NCBI GenBank assembly: GCA_947625285.1
Contig: CANQNS010000003.1
Coordinates: 124,001-188,000, forward strand
Length of the DNA: 64,000 nt
Reading direction: 5' to 3'
From: an uncultured Oscillospiraceae bacterium
GTDB taxonomy: Bacteria > Bacillota > Clostridia > Oscillospirales > Oscillospiraceae
Shown here: piece by piece, positions 1 through 9,112 of the stretch
Layout: the number at the start of each line of letters is the position of its first letter
Numbering within the stretch: position 1 is the stretch's first letter
Made by a program: the position numbers and the translations under genes
Notes under the pieces: generated by a model
Database searches by the model: none
The model's input: the letters and a program-made list of their open reading frames with translations, nothing else
What the model was told of the DNA's origin: nothing

Positions 1-1
1 A

Positions 2-77
2 GTGAATATTTTAGCATTTTCTTGCAAGTTATACAAAGTGAAACCCCTTTTCCGAGGAAAAGGGGATAAATATTCAC
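2..77. repeat. Small inverted-repeat element with internal hairpin
   Basis: Positions 2-10 (GTGAATATT) and 69-77 (AATATTCAC) are perfect 9-base inverted repeats. Between them, 44-51 (CCCCTTTT) and 58-65 (AAAAGGGG) form a second, inner hairpin. The whole is AT-rich compared with its surroundings. The right arm supplies the TGA stop of the glycosyltransferase that follows on the minus strand. It could be a MITE-like palindromic element or a complex terminator. The left boundary may lie before the window, so the full extent is unknown. Confidence 0.45.
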
Positions 78-826
78 GAAAAAAGCCGTTCGTCGATGTG
101 CGGATCGGGGGGTCTGGGGGTATTTTGGGGCTTGCAGCGGGCGCAGGTGAGGCTTTTCGCGGCCAGTTTGAGCATTTTTTTTAAGGTGTATTTGCTCTCG
201 CCGGCCACCCGGGGGGTGCGGTCGTACTCCACGGTGGCCCATTCCAGGCCCAGGTGGGTGGTCAGGCCCCGGAGGAAGGGGTCGTCCTCATGGTAGAGGG
301 CCAGCTTGTCCAGGGCGGCGCGGTCCATGAGCCGGAAGTCCGCGTGGTCGTATATGAGCTTCGCGCCGAACAGGTTCATGATATCATAATAAAGGTGGGC
401 GGTGGTGCGCTTGAAGAACGTGTCCGTGTCCCGCCGGGAGCGGACGCCGCAGACGATATGGAAGCCCTGGGCGTGCTTTCGCAGCATCTCGTCCATGACG
501 CGGATGTCGTCCTGCAGGTCCGCGTCGATGCTGATGGACACGTCCGCCCGTTCCCGGGCCTCCATGAGCCCGGCCATCACCGCGTTCTGATGGCCCCGGT
601 TGGGGCGCAGGCTCAGCCCGGCAAAGGCGGGGTCGCTCTCATGCAGGGAGCGGATCAGGTCCCAGGTGCCGTCGGTGGAGCCGTCGTTCACCAGCAGCAC
701 CCGGCTGTCGGGTCCGGCCAGCCCGGCCTGCTCCAGCTCCGCCAGCTCCCGGCGGAACACCGGCGCGGTCAGGGGCAGGCAGTCCGCCTCGTTATAGCAG
801 GGCACGACGATGTATAAGGTTTCCAA
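74..826 (-). CDS. Glycosyltransferase family 2, C-terminally truncated
   Basis: A GT2 enzyme of the dolichyl-phosphate-mannose-synthase/GtrB type, which moves a sugar from a nucleotide donor to a polyprenyl phosphate at the inner membrane face. Seen: N-terminal VVPCYNE, LLVNDGSTDGT, the metal-binding SIDADLQDD, and DFRLMDR. Recognisable family sequence stops shortly after the SKYTLKKML motif. The usual two C-terminal membrane helices are absent and replaced by a short, basic, proline-rich tail that ends inside the inverted-repeat element. I chose the TTG at 826 because GAGGTGAC lies seven bases upstream of it; a GTG at 835 overlaps that ribosome site. The catalytic domain looks intact, but membrane anchoring is probably lost. 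Confidence 0.8.
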   Translation of the reverse strand: METLYIVVPCYNEADCLPLTAPVFRRELAELEQAGLAGPDSRVLLVNDGSTDGTWDLIRSLHESDPAFAGLSLRPNRGHQNAVMAGLMEARERADVSISIDADLQDDIRVMDEMLRKHAQGFHIVCGVRSRRDTDTFFKRTTAHLYYDIMNLFGAKLIYDHADFRLMDRAALDKLALYHEDDPFLRGLTTHLGLEWATVEYDRTPRVAGESKYTLKKMLKLAAKSLTCARCKPQNTPRPPDPHIDERLFS

Positions 827-912
827 AACTGTCACCTCGGGATGTTTTCCATAGTATTATAGTCATTTGTCAGCGCAATTTCAACAATAATCAAAAAAGG
901 CCGGGGAGGCTC

Positions 913-940
913 TTGCAAAAAACAGGTTATGGTATATAAT
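913..940 (+). promoter_or_regulatory. Candidate sigma-A promoter for trmL
   Basis: TTGCAA at 913-918 and TATAAT at 935-940 are separated by 16 bases, in the gap between the divergent glycosyltransferase gene and trmL. Confidence 0.55.
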
Positions 941-981
941 GTTAAGGTGCAAATAGTGGAAAAATAGGCGGTTTTGCAGAC

Positions 982-1485
982 ATGGCCCTGACCAACAGCA
1001 TCGTTCTTTTCGCCCCGGAGATACCCCAGAACACCGGGGCCATCGCCCGCACCTGCGCCGCCACCGGCGCGAGCCTGCACCTGATAAAGCCCCTGGGCTT
1101 CGACATCTCCGACGCGGCGGTGAAGCGGGCCGGGCTGGATTACTGGCATCTGGTGGACGTGCATGTCTACGAGGATGTGGAGCAGTATCTGGCGGAGAAC
1201 GGGGACGACGGGCTGTGGCTTTTGTCCACCAAGGCCCCCCGGAGCTACGCGGAAGCGGACCTCTCCGGCGGCGTGTCGCTGCTGTTCGGCCGGGAGACGT
1301 CGGGGCTGCCGGAGCCGCTCATGGAGCGGTACCGGGACCGGTGCCTGCGCATCCCCATGCGGCCCAGGGCCCGGAGCCTGAATCTGGCAAGCTCCGCGTC
1401 CATCCTTTTGTATGAGGCCCTGCGCCAGCAGGGATTTCCCGGACTGCTGCAAACGGGGATCATGGCGGTGGCGGAGGAGCTTTGA
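982..1485 (+). CDS. trmL: tRNA (cytidine(34)-2'-O)-methyltransferase TrmL
   Basis: A SPOUT-fold methyltransferase that uses S-adenosylmethionine to methylate the wobble-base ribose of tRNA-Leu. The 167-residue length is right for the single-domain family. Motifs: PQNTGAIARTC near the start (motif 1), LLFGRETSGLP (motif 2), and SLNLASSASILLYEALRQ (motif 3, the knot that binds SAM). It has its own promoter candidate and is followed after about 36 bases by pgk. No sign of damage. Close relatives in the SpoU class modify other positions, but size and motif spacing favour TrmL. Confidence 0.88.
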   Translation: MALTNSIVLFAPEIPQNTGAIARTCAATGASLHLIKPLGFDISDAAVKRAGLDYWHLVDVHVYEDVEQYLAENGDDGLWLLSTKAPRSYAEADLSGGVSLLFGRETSGLPEPLMERYRDRCLRIPMRPRARSLNLASSASILLYEALRQQGFPGLLQTGIMAVAEEL

Positions 1486-1521
1486 GAAAGTTTAAAAACC
1501 ATATTCATGGAGGAAGACGAT

Positions 1522-2790
<1,269 letters not shown>

Positions 2791-2807
2791 TAGGAGGGAA
2801 GCTGAAA

Positions 2808-3578
2808 ATGGATAAGAAAAACCGCAAGGCCCTCATCGCGGGCAACTGGAAGATGAATATGCTGGCCTCTCAGGTCCCCGCCTACTGGCAGGGCCTGGAG
2901 GGCGGCGCGAAGCTGGCGGAGGGCGTGTCCTCCGCGCTGTGCGTGCCATTCCCCCTGATCCCGGCCGTGAAGGCCGCCCTGGCAGGCAGCCAGGTGAAGG
3001 TGGGTGCCCAGGACGTGTCCGCCCATGACAAGGGCGCGTATACCGGCGAGGTCTCCGCCGCCATGCTGGCGGACCTGGGCGTGGATTACTGCATCATCGG
3101 CCACAGCGAGCGGCGGGCCTACCACGCCGAGAGCGACGAGCTGGTGAACGCCAAGCTGAAGGCCCTGCTGGGCGCGGGGATAGAGCCCATCATGTGCTGC
3201 GGCGAGAGCCTGGAGCAGCGGGACGCGGGCGTGACGCTGTCTTTCGTGGAGAGCCAGATCAAGGGCGGTCTGGCCGGCGTCTCCGCCGAGGAGATGAAAA
3301 AGGTGGTCGTGGCCTATGAGCCCATCTGGGCCATCGGCACCGGCCGCACCGCCACCGCAGAGCAGGCCCAGGAGGTCTGCGGCCATATCCGCGGCGTGCT
3401 GGCGGACCTGTACGGCGCGGAGCTTGCCAAGGGCGTGCAGATCCTCTACGGCGGCAGCATGAACGGCAAGAACGCCGCGGAGCTTCTGGCCCAGCCCGAC
3501 ATCGACGGCGGCCTCATCGGCGGAGCCAGCCTGAAGCCCGAGTTCGCGGACATCATCGGTGCGGCCAATGAAGGATAA
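2808..3578 (+). CDS. tpiA: Triosephosphate isomerase
   Basis: Interconverts dihydroxyacetone phosphate and glyceraldehyde 3-phosphate. The 256-residue length is normal. The catalytic residues are visible: Lys in GNWKMN, His in IIGHSERR, and Glu in AYEPIWAIGTG. The phosphate-binding loop appears as LYGGSMN and GLIGGASL. A GGAGG ribosome site precedes the ATG, 17 bases after pgk. Its last codons overlap the start of gpmI, which fits translational coupling within the lower-glycolysis operon. Confidence 0.97.
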   Translation: MDKKNRKALIAGNWKMNMLASQVPAYWQGLEGGAKLAEGVSSALCVPFPLIPAVKAALAGSQVKVGAQDVSAHDKGAYTGEVSAAMLADLGVDYCIIGHSERRAYHAESDELVNAKLKALLGAGIEPIMCCGESLEQRDAGVTLSFVESQIKGGLAGVSAEEMKKVVVAYEPIWAIGTGRTATAEQAQEVCGHIRGVLADLYGAELAKGVQILYGGSMNGKNAAELLAQPDIDGGLIGGASLKPEFADIIGAANEG

Positions 3579-5094
3579 AAAGCCCACCGTACTGCTGATC
3601 ATGGACGGGTTCGGTCTGGCGGAGCCGTCGGACTACAACGCCGTCTATGTGGCGAAAACGCCCGTCCTGGACGGGCTGTTCGCCCAATATCCCAACACCC
3701 GGCTGCAGGCCAGCGGGGAGGACGTGGGTCTGCCCGCCGGGCAGATCGGAAACTCCGAGGTGGGCCACACCAACATCGGCGCGGGCCGGGTGGTGTTCCA
3801 GCCCCTGCCCCGGATCAGCCGGGCCGTGGACGACGGCAGCTTCTTTGAAAATCCCGCCTACTGCCACGCCATGGACGAGGCGGCCCGGACCGGCCACCCG
3901 GTCCATGTGCTGGGCCTTTTGTCCGACGGCGGCGTCCACAGCCACATCAAGCACATCTTCGCGCTGGTGGACATGGCGAAAAAGCGGGGCGTGAAGCAGT
4001 GCTACGTCCACTGCTTCCTGGACGGCCGGGACGTGCCGCCCTCCTCCGGCCAGGGGTATGTGAAGGCCCTGGCGGACCACTGCCAGCAGATCAGTTACGG
4101 AAAGATCGCCACCATCCAGGGCCGGTTCTGGGGCATGGACCGTGACAAACGCTGGGAGCGTGTGGAAAAGGGCTACCGGGCCATCGTCTGCGGCGAGGGC
4201 GTACAGGAGCCCGACCCAGTGAAGGCCGTGGCGGACAGCTACGCCGCCGGCGTCACGGACGAGTTCGTGGAGCCCGTGGTGTGCGACAAGGCCGGCATGA
4301 TCGGCCCCGGCGACAGCGTGATCTTCGCCAACTTCCGGCCCGACCGGGCCAGGGAGATGACCTGGGCGTTGATGAAGCCGGACTTTGACGGCTTCGCGCT
4401 GCCCAAGGGCCATTTCGACCTGAACTACGTCTGCACCGCCCAGTACGACGAGGCCATGACGGAGCTGCCCATCGCCTTCCCGCCGGTGGTCCTGGAGGAT
4501 ACCTTTGGGGAGATCGTCAGCCGGGCCGGCATGAAGCAGCTTCGCATCGCGGAGACGGAGAAGTACGCCCATGTGACGTTCTTCTTCAATGGCGGTGTGG
4601 AGCGGACCTACCCCGGCGAGGACCGGGTGCTGGTGCCGTCCCCCAAGCAGTACCCCACCTATGACCTGATCCCCCAGATGAGCGCGGAGGAGGTCACCGC
4701 CAAGGCCGTGGAGCGCATCGAGTCCGGCGCGTACGACGCGGTGATCATGAACCTTGCCAACTGCGACATGGTGGGCCACACCGGCGTCATGGAGGCGGCG
4801 GTGAAGGCCGTGGAGACCGTGGACGCCTGCGTGGGCAGGGTCTGGCAGGCCGTGAAGAAGATGGGCGGCGTACTGCTGGTAACAGCCGACCACGGCAACG
4901 CCGACAAGATGCGGGCCGAGGACGGCACCCCCCATACGGCCCACACCACCAACCCCGTGCCCTTCATCGTCTGCGGCGCGGGGGACGTGAAGCTCCATCC
5001 CGGCCGCCTGGCGGACATCGCGCCCACCATGCTGCGCCTGATGGGACTGGAGCAGCCCGCCGAGATGGACGGGGAGGACCTTATCCAAGAATAA
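3568..5094 (+). CDS. gpmI: 2,3-bisphosphoglycerate-independent phosphoglycerate mutase
   Basis: Manganese-dependent enzyme of the alkaline-phosphatase superfamily that interconverts 3- and 2-phosphoglycerate. Seen: the N-terminal metal site LIMDGFG, the phospho-acceptor serine in QIGNSEVGHTNIGAGR, the FLDGRDVPP motif, NFRPDRARE, and the C-terminal metal site VTADHGNADKM. The ATG at 3568 overlaps the end of tpiA by 11 bases. A GTG at 3559 is also in frame, but it only adds residues atypical of the family. A strong terminator follows, closing the operon. Spore formers commonly use this manganese- and pH-sensitive mutase. Confidence 0.96.
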   Translation: MKDKKPTVLLIMDGFGLAEPSDYNAVYVAKTPVLDGLFAQYPNTRLQASGEDVGLPAGQIGNSEVGHTNIGAGRVVFQPLPRISRAVDDGSFFENPAYCHAMDEAARTGHPVHVLGLLSDGGVHSHIKHIFALVDMAKKRGVKQCYVHCFLDGRDVPPSSGQGYVKALADHCQQISYGKIATIQGRFWGMDRDKRWERVEKGYRAIVCGEGVQEPDPVKAVADSYAAGVTDEFVEPVVCDKAGMIGPGDSVIFANFRPDRAREMTWALMKPDFDGFALPKGHFDLNYVCTAQYDEAMTELPIAFPPVVLEDTFGEIVSRAGMKQLRIAETEKYAHVTFFFNGGVERTYPGEDRVLVPSPKQYPTYDLIPQMSAEEVTAKAVERIESGAYDAVIMNLANCDMVGHTGVMEAAVKAVETVDACVGRVWQAVKKMGGVLLVTADHGNADKMRAEDGTPHTAHTTNPVPFIVCGAGDVKLHPGRLADIAPTMLRLMGLEQPAEMDGEDLIQE

Positions 5095-5161
5095 CGCCGG
5101 AGGCGTTCCGCGCCGGCAAAAAAGACGGCGGCGGAAAAAGTCCCTTCCAAAATCGGTATAG

Positions 5162-5208
5162 ATTGGTGTTTCCCTGGCAACAATAGCCTCGGAAACACCA
5201 ATTTTTTT
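5162..5208 (+). terminator. Rho-independent terminator of the pgk-tpiA-gpmI operon
   Basis: A perfect 12-base-pair stem (ATTGGTGTTTCC at 5162-5173 with GGAAACACCAAT at 5191-5202) is followed by a run of seven T. Confidence 0.92.
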
Positions 5209-5223
5209 GGAGGGTCAAAGAAA

Positions 5224-6051
5224 ATGGAAAACAAGCATGGGTCCGGCGCGAGAGCCGGGTCCCTGGAGGGGAAGGGCTTCTACATAGTCCTTTTCCTGTG
5301 CGCGGCGGCGATCGGCCTGTCGGCCTGGCTGCTGTTCACCGGCGCGGGGACTAATGTAGAAGACAACGACGAGACAGCGGAAGAACCGATCGTGGATGTG
5401 TCCGGGGCGTATGTGACTATGCTCCCGGCGGACAGCACAAGGCGGCAGTCCGAGGCCAACGAGGCGGCGGACCAGGAGCAGACCGCGGAAAACGGCCAGC
5501 CCCAGGCGGCGCAGACCCAGGAGGAGCCCGCCGCTCAGGAGCAGACGGCCCAGGAAGAGTCTGCCCAGGAGCAGACGGCCCAGCTCCAGGAGACGGCGGA
5601 TCAGGACCAGTCCGTTTTTTCCGACAGCACGGTCAGCTATATCTGGCCTGTCCAGGGCGAGGTACAGCGGGCCTACTCCATCGAAACGCTGGCCTATGAC
5701 AGCACCATGGCCGACTGGCGCACCCACGACGGCATCGACATCGCCTGTCAGCAGGGCACCCAGGTCATGAGCGCGGCGCCCGGTCTTGTGACGGAGGTCC
5801 GCAGCGACGACCTGTTGGGCACCGTGGTGGAGATCGACCATGAAAACGGCGTCCACAGCGTCTATGCCAACCTGGCGAGCCAGCCCCCTGTGGCGGCCGG
5901 CGACCGGGTGAGCATGGGCCAGGTCATCGGCTCCGTGGGCAGCACGGCCTTGGGCGAGGTCAACCAGGTGAGCCACCTGCACTTCGCCATGAAGCTGGAC
6001 GGCGCGTCGGCCGATCCGACCGAATACCTGGCCTCCGACTGGACGGAGTGA
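5224..6051 (+). CDS. spoIIQ: SpoIIQ-like M23 metallopeptidase
   Basis: A membrane-anchored LytM-domain protein. In spore formers, SpoIIQ sits in the forespore membrane and pairs with SpoIIIAH during engulfment. Seen: one membrane helix at about residues 19-40, a Gln/Glu-rich linker at 75-130 built of repeated AQEQTAQ units, then the M23 domain (WPVQGEV, THDGID with His168 and Asp172, HLHF with His251 and His253). The zinc ligands are intact, as in clostridial rather than Bacillus SpoIIQ, so it may still cut peptidoglycan. It stands alone between two terminators. No sigma-F promoter was identified. It could instead be a vegetative M23 protein. Confidence 0.72.
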   Translation: MENKHGSGARAGSLEGKGFYIVLFLCAAAIGLSAWLLFTGAGTNVEDNDETAEEPIVDVSGAYVTMLPADSTRRQSEANEAADQEQTAENGQPQAAQTQEEPAAQEQTAQEESAQEQTAQLQETADQDQSVFSDSTVSYIWPVQGEVQRAYSIETLAYDSTMADWRTHDGIDIACQQGTQVMSAAPGLVTEVRSDDLLGTVVEIDHENGVHSVYANLASQPPVAAGDRVSMGQVIGSVGSTALGEVNQVSHLHFAMKLDGASADPTEYLASDWTE

Positions 6052-6065
6052 GCGGCAAAAAACCA

Positions 6066-6095
6066 AAGCGGCGGGAGCTTTTCCCGCCGCTTTTT
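6066..6095 (+). terminator. Rho-independent terminator after the M23 gene
   Basis: An 11-base-pair GC-rich stem (AAGCGGCGGGA at 6066-6076 with TCCCGCCGCTT at 6082-6092) runs into a T-run. Confidence 0.9.
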
Positions 6096-6201
6096 CGCGT
6101 TTTGGACCGGCGGGCGGGAAAAACTTAAGGTCCTTTTAATCATTTTTGGCGGCCCATCCGTTATTATCATTAGAAGCATACAGCGATGGGAGGCGACGGC
6201 C

Positions 6202-6714
6202 GTGAGCGACGACGAACTGGTCCAGCGGATACGCCTCGGTGACGAGGACGCCGCCGAGACGCTGGTCCGCCGCTATTACGCCGCCATTTTGCGCTACTGC
6301 GCCCATCGCTGCGGCAGCGGCCAGCGGGCGGAGGATCTGACCCAGGAGACCTTTCTGCGGCTGTTCCGGTCCCTGCCGGAGTACGCGGGAAGGGGGCGGC
6401 TCCGGGCGTTTTTGTACACCATCGCGGAGCGGCTGTGCATCGACGAAAGCCGCCGGCCCCGGCCCTATCCGCTGGAGGAGCAGCAATTCCCGGCGGAGTG
6501 CGAGGGCATACGCCGGGCGGAGGACCGGGCGGAGATAGACGCGCTTCTGGACGCGCTGCCCCGGGAGCAGCGGACGGCGGTGCTGCTGCGGTACGGGGAA
6601 CAGCTCAGTTTCCGGGAGATCGGCGACGTGATGGGATGCAGCCTGCGGACGGCCCAGAGCCGGGTCCGATGGGCGTTGAAGAAGATGAGGCAGGTGAAAG
6701 ACGATGCGGGATAA
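6202..6714 (+). CDS. ECF-family RNA polymerase sigma factor
   Basis: A 170-residue two-domain sigma-70 protein of the extracytoplasmic-function group. Region 2 covers about residues 10-85 (QETFLRLFRSLPEY core). Region 4 covers about 105-165, with the helix-turn-helix LSFREIGDVMGCSLRTAQSR. GTG start, with GGGAGG nine bases upstream. Its end overlaps the next gene, a multi-helix membrane protein, by 11 bases. Such coupling usually marks a sigma/anti-sigma pair. Target genes cannot be told from the window. The AT-rich stretch just upstream may hold an autoregulated promoter, but I could not define one. Confidence 0.9.
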   Translation: MSDDELVQRIRLGDEDAAETLVRRYYAAILRYCAHRCGSGQRAEDLTQETFLRLFRSLPEYAGRGRLRAFLYTIAERLCIDESRRPRPYPLEEQQFPAECEGIRRAEDRAEIDALLDALPREQRTAVLLRYGEQLSFREIGDVMGCSLRTAQSRVRWALKKMRQVKDDAG

Positions 6715-7462
6715 AGCGTTGGAGGACGTTCTGCGCCGGTCCCTGGGCCGGGAGGCGGCTCCCGCCAGGCTGGAGGAAACGGTGTCCCTCTGCCGGCGGG
6801 CCGTCCGGGCGCGGGGGGACCAGACGGAGCGGCGGCAGAGCTTCTGGGGTTTTCTGGCGGATGTGTTCCACTTCGAGGGGATATCCATTTTGCTGTCCCA
6901 GCTGGCCGTATGCTTTGCCGCCAGTCTGGCGGCCCTGTCCTGCCGCATGGGCGTGTACGAGGTGCCCTATTATATGCCCCTGTTCATCCTGGCGGTCATG
7001 CCGGCCTTTTTCCGGGGACAGCTGTACCGGGTCAGCGAGGTGGAGGCGGCCACCCGCACCTCCGGGCCTCTGCTCATGCTGGCCCGTCTGATATTGGCGG
7101 GGGGCGGCGCGCTGGTGTGCCTGACGTTCCTGCTGGCATTGGAGGTCTGGCTGCAGCGGTCCTTTGAGAACCTGGGGCGGATGATCATCTACTGCCTGGT
7201 GCCTTACCTGACCTGCATGACCGCCATGCTGGCCCTGATCCGCCGGAGAAAGCGGGACGGCGCGCCCCTGTGCCTGGCGTTCGCGCTGGGGTCGGTGGTG
7301 TTCTGGCGGAACGCCTCCCACCTCTTTCCCTGGCTGTACGAGGCGTCCGCCCTGGGGATATGGGTCGCGGCGGTGCTGATCTATTCCTGGCTGCTGGCAA
7401 GAGAGGTGGTCTATATCATACACGCAAGAATGGAGATCGATATGTACGGGATCGTTGACTGA
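6704..7462 (+). CDS. Integral membrane protein coupled to the ECF sigma gene (possible anti-sigma factor)
   Basis: A protein of 252 residues with a charged, Arg-rich cytoplasmic N-terminus of about 60 residues, followed by about six hydrophobic helices (starting near residues 62, 90, 125, 158, 190 and 218). No zinc-binding HxxxCxxC anti-sigma motif is visible, so it is not a standard ZAS-domain anti-sigma factor. The 11-base overlap with the sigma gene and the absence of another partner suggest it holds or senses for that sigma factor. This is context only; the sequence itself does not prove it. Confidence 0.6.
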   Translation: MRDKALEDVLRRSLGREAAPARLEETVSLCRRAVRARGDQTERRQSFWGFLADVFHFEGISILLSQLAVCFAASLAALSCRMGVYEVPYYMPLFILAVMPAFFRGQLYRVSEVEAATRTSGPLLMLARLILAGGGALVCLTFLLALEVWLQRSFENLGRMIIYCLVPYLTCMTAMLALIRRRKRDGAPLCLAFALGSVVFWRNASHLFPWLYEASALGIWVAAVLIYSWLLAREVVYIIHARMEIDMYGIVD

Positions 7463-7494
7463 GTTCGGTGAGAGAAAAACAGGAGACCAGTACC

Positions 7495-8196
7495 ATGGAA
7501 TTTTACGCCAACGCCGGCAAGTCCGTCACCATCCGGGCGGGGGGCAAGATATACGCCCGCCACGCGGTCAGGACCCATTTCGTCCAGGTGGGCGAGAGCT
7601 ACATAGAGCTTTTGGAACAGTATGTGAAGCCCCTTTATCAGCCGGGAGATATCCTCTCCGTCAGCGAAAAGGTCATCGCGCTGTGCCAGGGGCGCATCGT
7701 CACGGAGGATGAGGTCCAGCCGGGCTTCTGGGCAAAATTCCTCGCCCGCTTCGTCCATCAGACGCCGGCGGGGCCGGGGATGGGCCTGCCGGTGAAGATG
7801 CAGTTCGCCATCAACACCTGCGGCTTGGTAAACGTGCTGAAAGCCGCCGTCTGCGCGGGACTGGACAAGCTCCGGGGCGTCCACGGCACGTTTTACGACA
7901 TGCTGGACCCGGAGGTCCGGGGCCTGGACGGCTTTTACGGCCGGGACATCCCGGAATACGCCCATATGGGCATCCGCATCCCCAGCCAGCCGGATAAGGT
8001 ATGCGACCAGGTCTATGAAAAAACAGGCATCGTGATGATGATCGTGGACGCAAACGATCTGACCGCCGAGCTTCTGGGCAAATGCGGCCGGCTTCAAAGC
8101 TGGACCGACGAGCAGCTTCTGGCCCTGATCGCTGACAACCCGGCGGGCCAGGACCGGCAGCTCACTCCGTTTATCCTGATCCGGGAGAGGATATAG
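7495..8196 (+). CDS. CofE-like (F420-0:gamma-glutamyl ligase family) protein
   Basis: Resembles the F420-0 gamma-glutamyl ligase family, chiefly through the N-terminal segment YQPGDILSVSEKVIALCQGR and the later MGIRIPSQPDKVCDQVYEKTG and MMIVDANDL segments. True CofE adds glutamates to coenzyme F420. Most Clostridia lack F420, and homologues there are of unknown role, so the substrate should not be assumed. The ATG at 7495 has AGGAG at 7481-7485. A GTG at 7468 is in frame but has no ribosome site. It lies between the sigma/membrane pair and an ABC exporter. Confidence 0.65.
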   Translation: MEFYANAGKSVTIRAGGKIYARHAVRTHFVQVGESYIELLEQYVKPLYQPGDILSVSEKVIALCQGRIVTEDEVQPGFWAKFLARFVHQTPAGPGMGLPVKMQFAINTCGLVNVLKAAVCAGLDKLRGVHGTFYDMLDPEVRGLDGFYGRDIPEYAHMGIRIPSQPDKVCDQVYEKTGIVMMIVDANDLTAELLGKCGRLQSWTDEQLLALIADNPAGQDRQLTPFILIRERI

Positions 8197-8241
8197 AGGC
8201 GGCAGAGCCTCATCATACATACAAACAGGGAGGCAGACTAT

Positions 8242-9111
8242 ATGGAATTGACGATCGACCGGCTGACGAAGCACTACGGCAGCAAGATCGCCGTGGACCG
8301 GGTCAGCGCGACGCTGACGCCCGGCGTCTACGGCCTGCTGGGGGCCAACGGCGCGGGCAAGACCACCCTCATGCGGATGCTGTGCGCCATTTTGGAACCC
8401 ACCTCTGGGGAAGTGCGCCTGGACGGGAAGGACGTGGTCGGCATGGGCCCAGCCTACCGGGACGTACTGGGGTATCTTCCCCAGGATTTCGGCTATTACC
8501 CCACCTACACCGCCGCCGAGTTTTTGGCATACGTCGCGGCCCTCAAGGGCATACCCAGAGAGCAGGCGAAAAAGCGTGTCAAAGAGCTGCTTGGCATGCT
8601 GGAGCTCACGGCCGTGGCGGACAAAAAGATCAAGACCTTCTCCGGCGGCATGAAACAGCGGGTCGGCATCGCCCAGGCTATGCTCAATAACCCGCAGATA
8701 CTCATCTTGGACGAGCCTACCTCCGGCCTGGACCCCAAGGAGCGGATACGGCTTCGCAATCTCCTGTCCGAGTACGCGGGGGACAAGATCGTGATACTGT
8801 CCACCCATATCGTGTCGGACGTGGAGGCCATCGCGGACGTGGTGTTCGTGATGAATAAGGGGCAGTTTCTGGTCCACGGCACTGTCCAGGAGCTGGCGGA
8901 GCAGGTCCGGGGCAAGGTCTGGGAGCTGACGGTGCCACGGGAGCAGGCCCGGCTCTGGCAGGAGGACTTCACGGTGGCCAACTACCGCCATGAGGGGGAC
9001 AATGTGGTGCTTCGCATCATTTCGGACGAGAAACCCTCTGATGGAGCCGTTCCCTGCGAGCCCATACTGGACGACGCGTATCTCTACTACTTCGGCGCGA
9101 AGGAGGCGTAA
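8242..9111 (+). CDS. ABC-2 type transporter ATP-binding protein
   Basis: ATPase subunit of an exporter of the NatA/CcmA-like group. Walker A is GANGAGKTT at residues 34-42. The Q-loop is GYLPQDFGYYP, the signature is SGGMKQRVG, Walker B is LILDEPTSGLD, and the switch histidine lies in STHIVSD. About 75 C-terminal residues beyond the ATPase core form an accessory domain. The permease gene follows directly, and its ribosome site lies inside the end of this gene. The substrate is unknown. Exporters of this build in Clostridia often handle peptides, antibiotics or lipids. Confidence 0.92.
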   Translation: MELTIDRLTKHYGSKIAVDRVSATLTPGVYGLLGANGAGKTTLMRMLCAILEPTSGEVRLDGKDVVGMGPAYRDVLGYLPQDFGYYPTYTAAEFLAYVAALKGIPREQAKKRVKELLGMLELTAVADKKIKTFSGGMKQRVGIAQAMLNNPQILILDEPTSGLDPKERIRLRNLLSEYAGDKIVILSTHIVSDVEAIADVVFVMNKGQFLVHGTVQELAEQVRGKVWELTVPREQARLWQEDFTVANYRHEGDNVVLRIISDEKPSDGAVPCEPILDDAYLYYFGAKEA

Positions 9112-9112
9112 C

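Noticed and set aside
3553-5088. Long antisense frame (511 codons) opposite gpmI
   Set aside because: It is a shadow of a high-GC gene: composition is dominated by His, Gly, Leu and Val, there is no ribosome site, and the plus-strand gene has all mutase motifs.
5490-5600. AQEQTAQ-like repeats in the SpoIIQ-like protein as a tandem DNA repeat of interest
   Set aside because: They are short, imperfect repeats in a flexible linker, common in such proteins, and are mentioned in the gene entry only.
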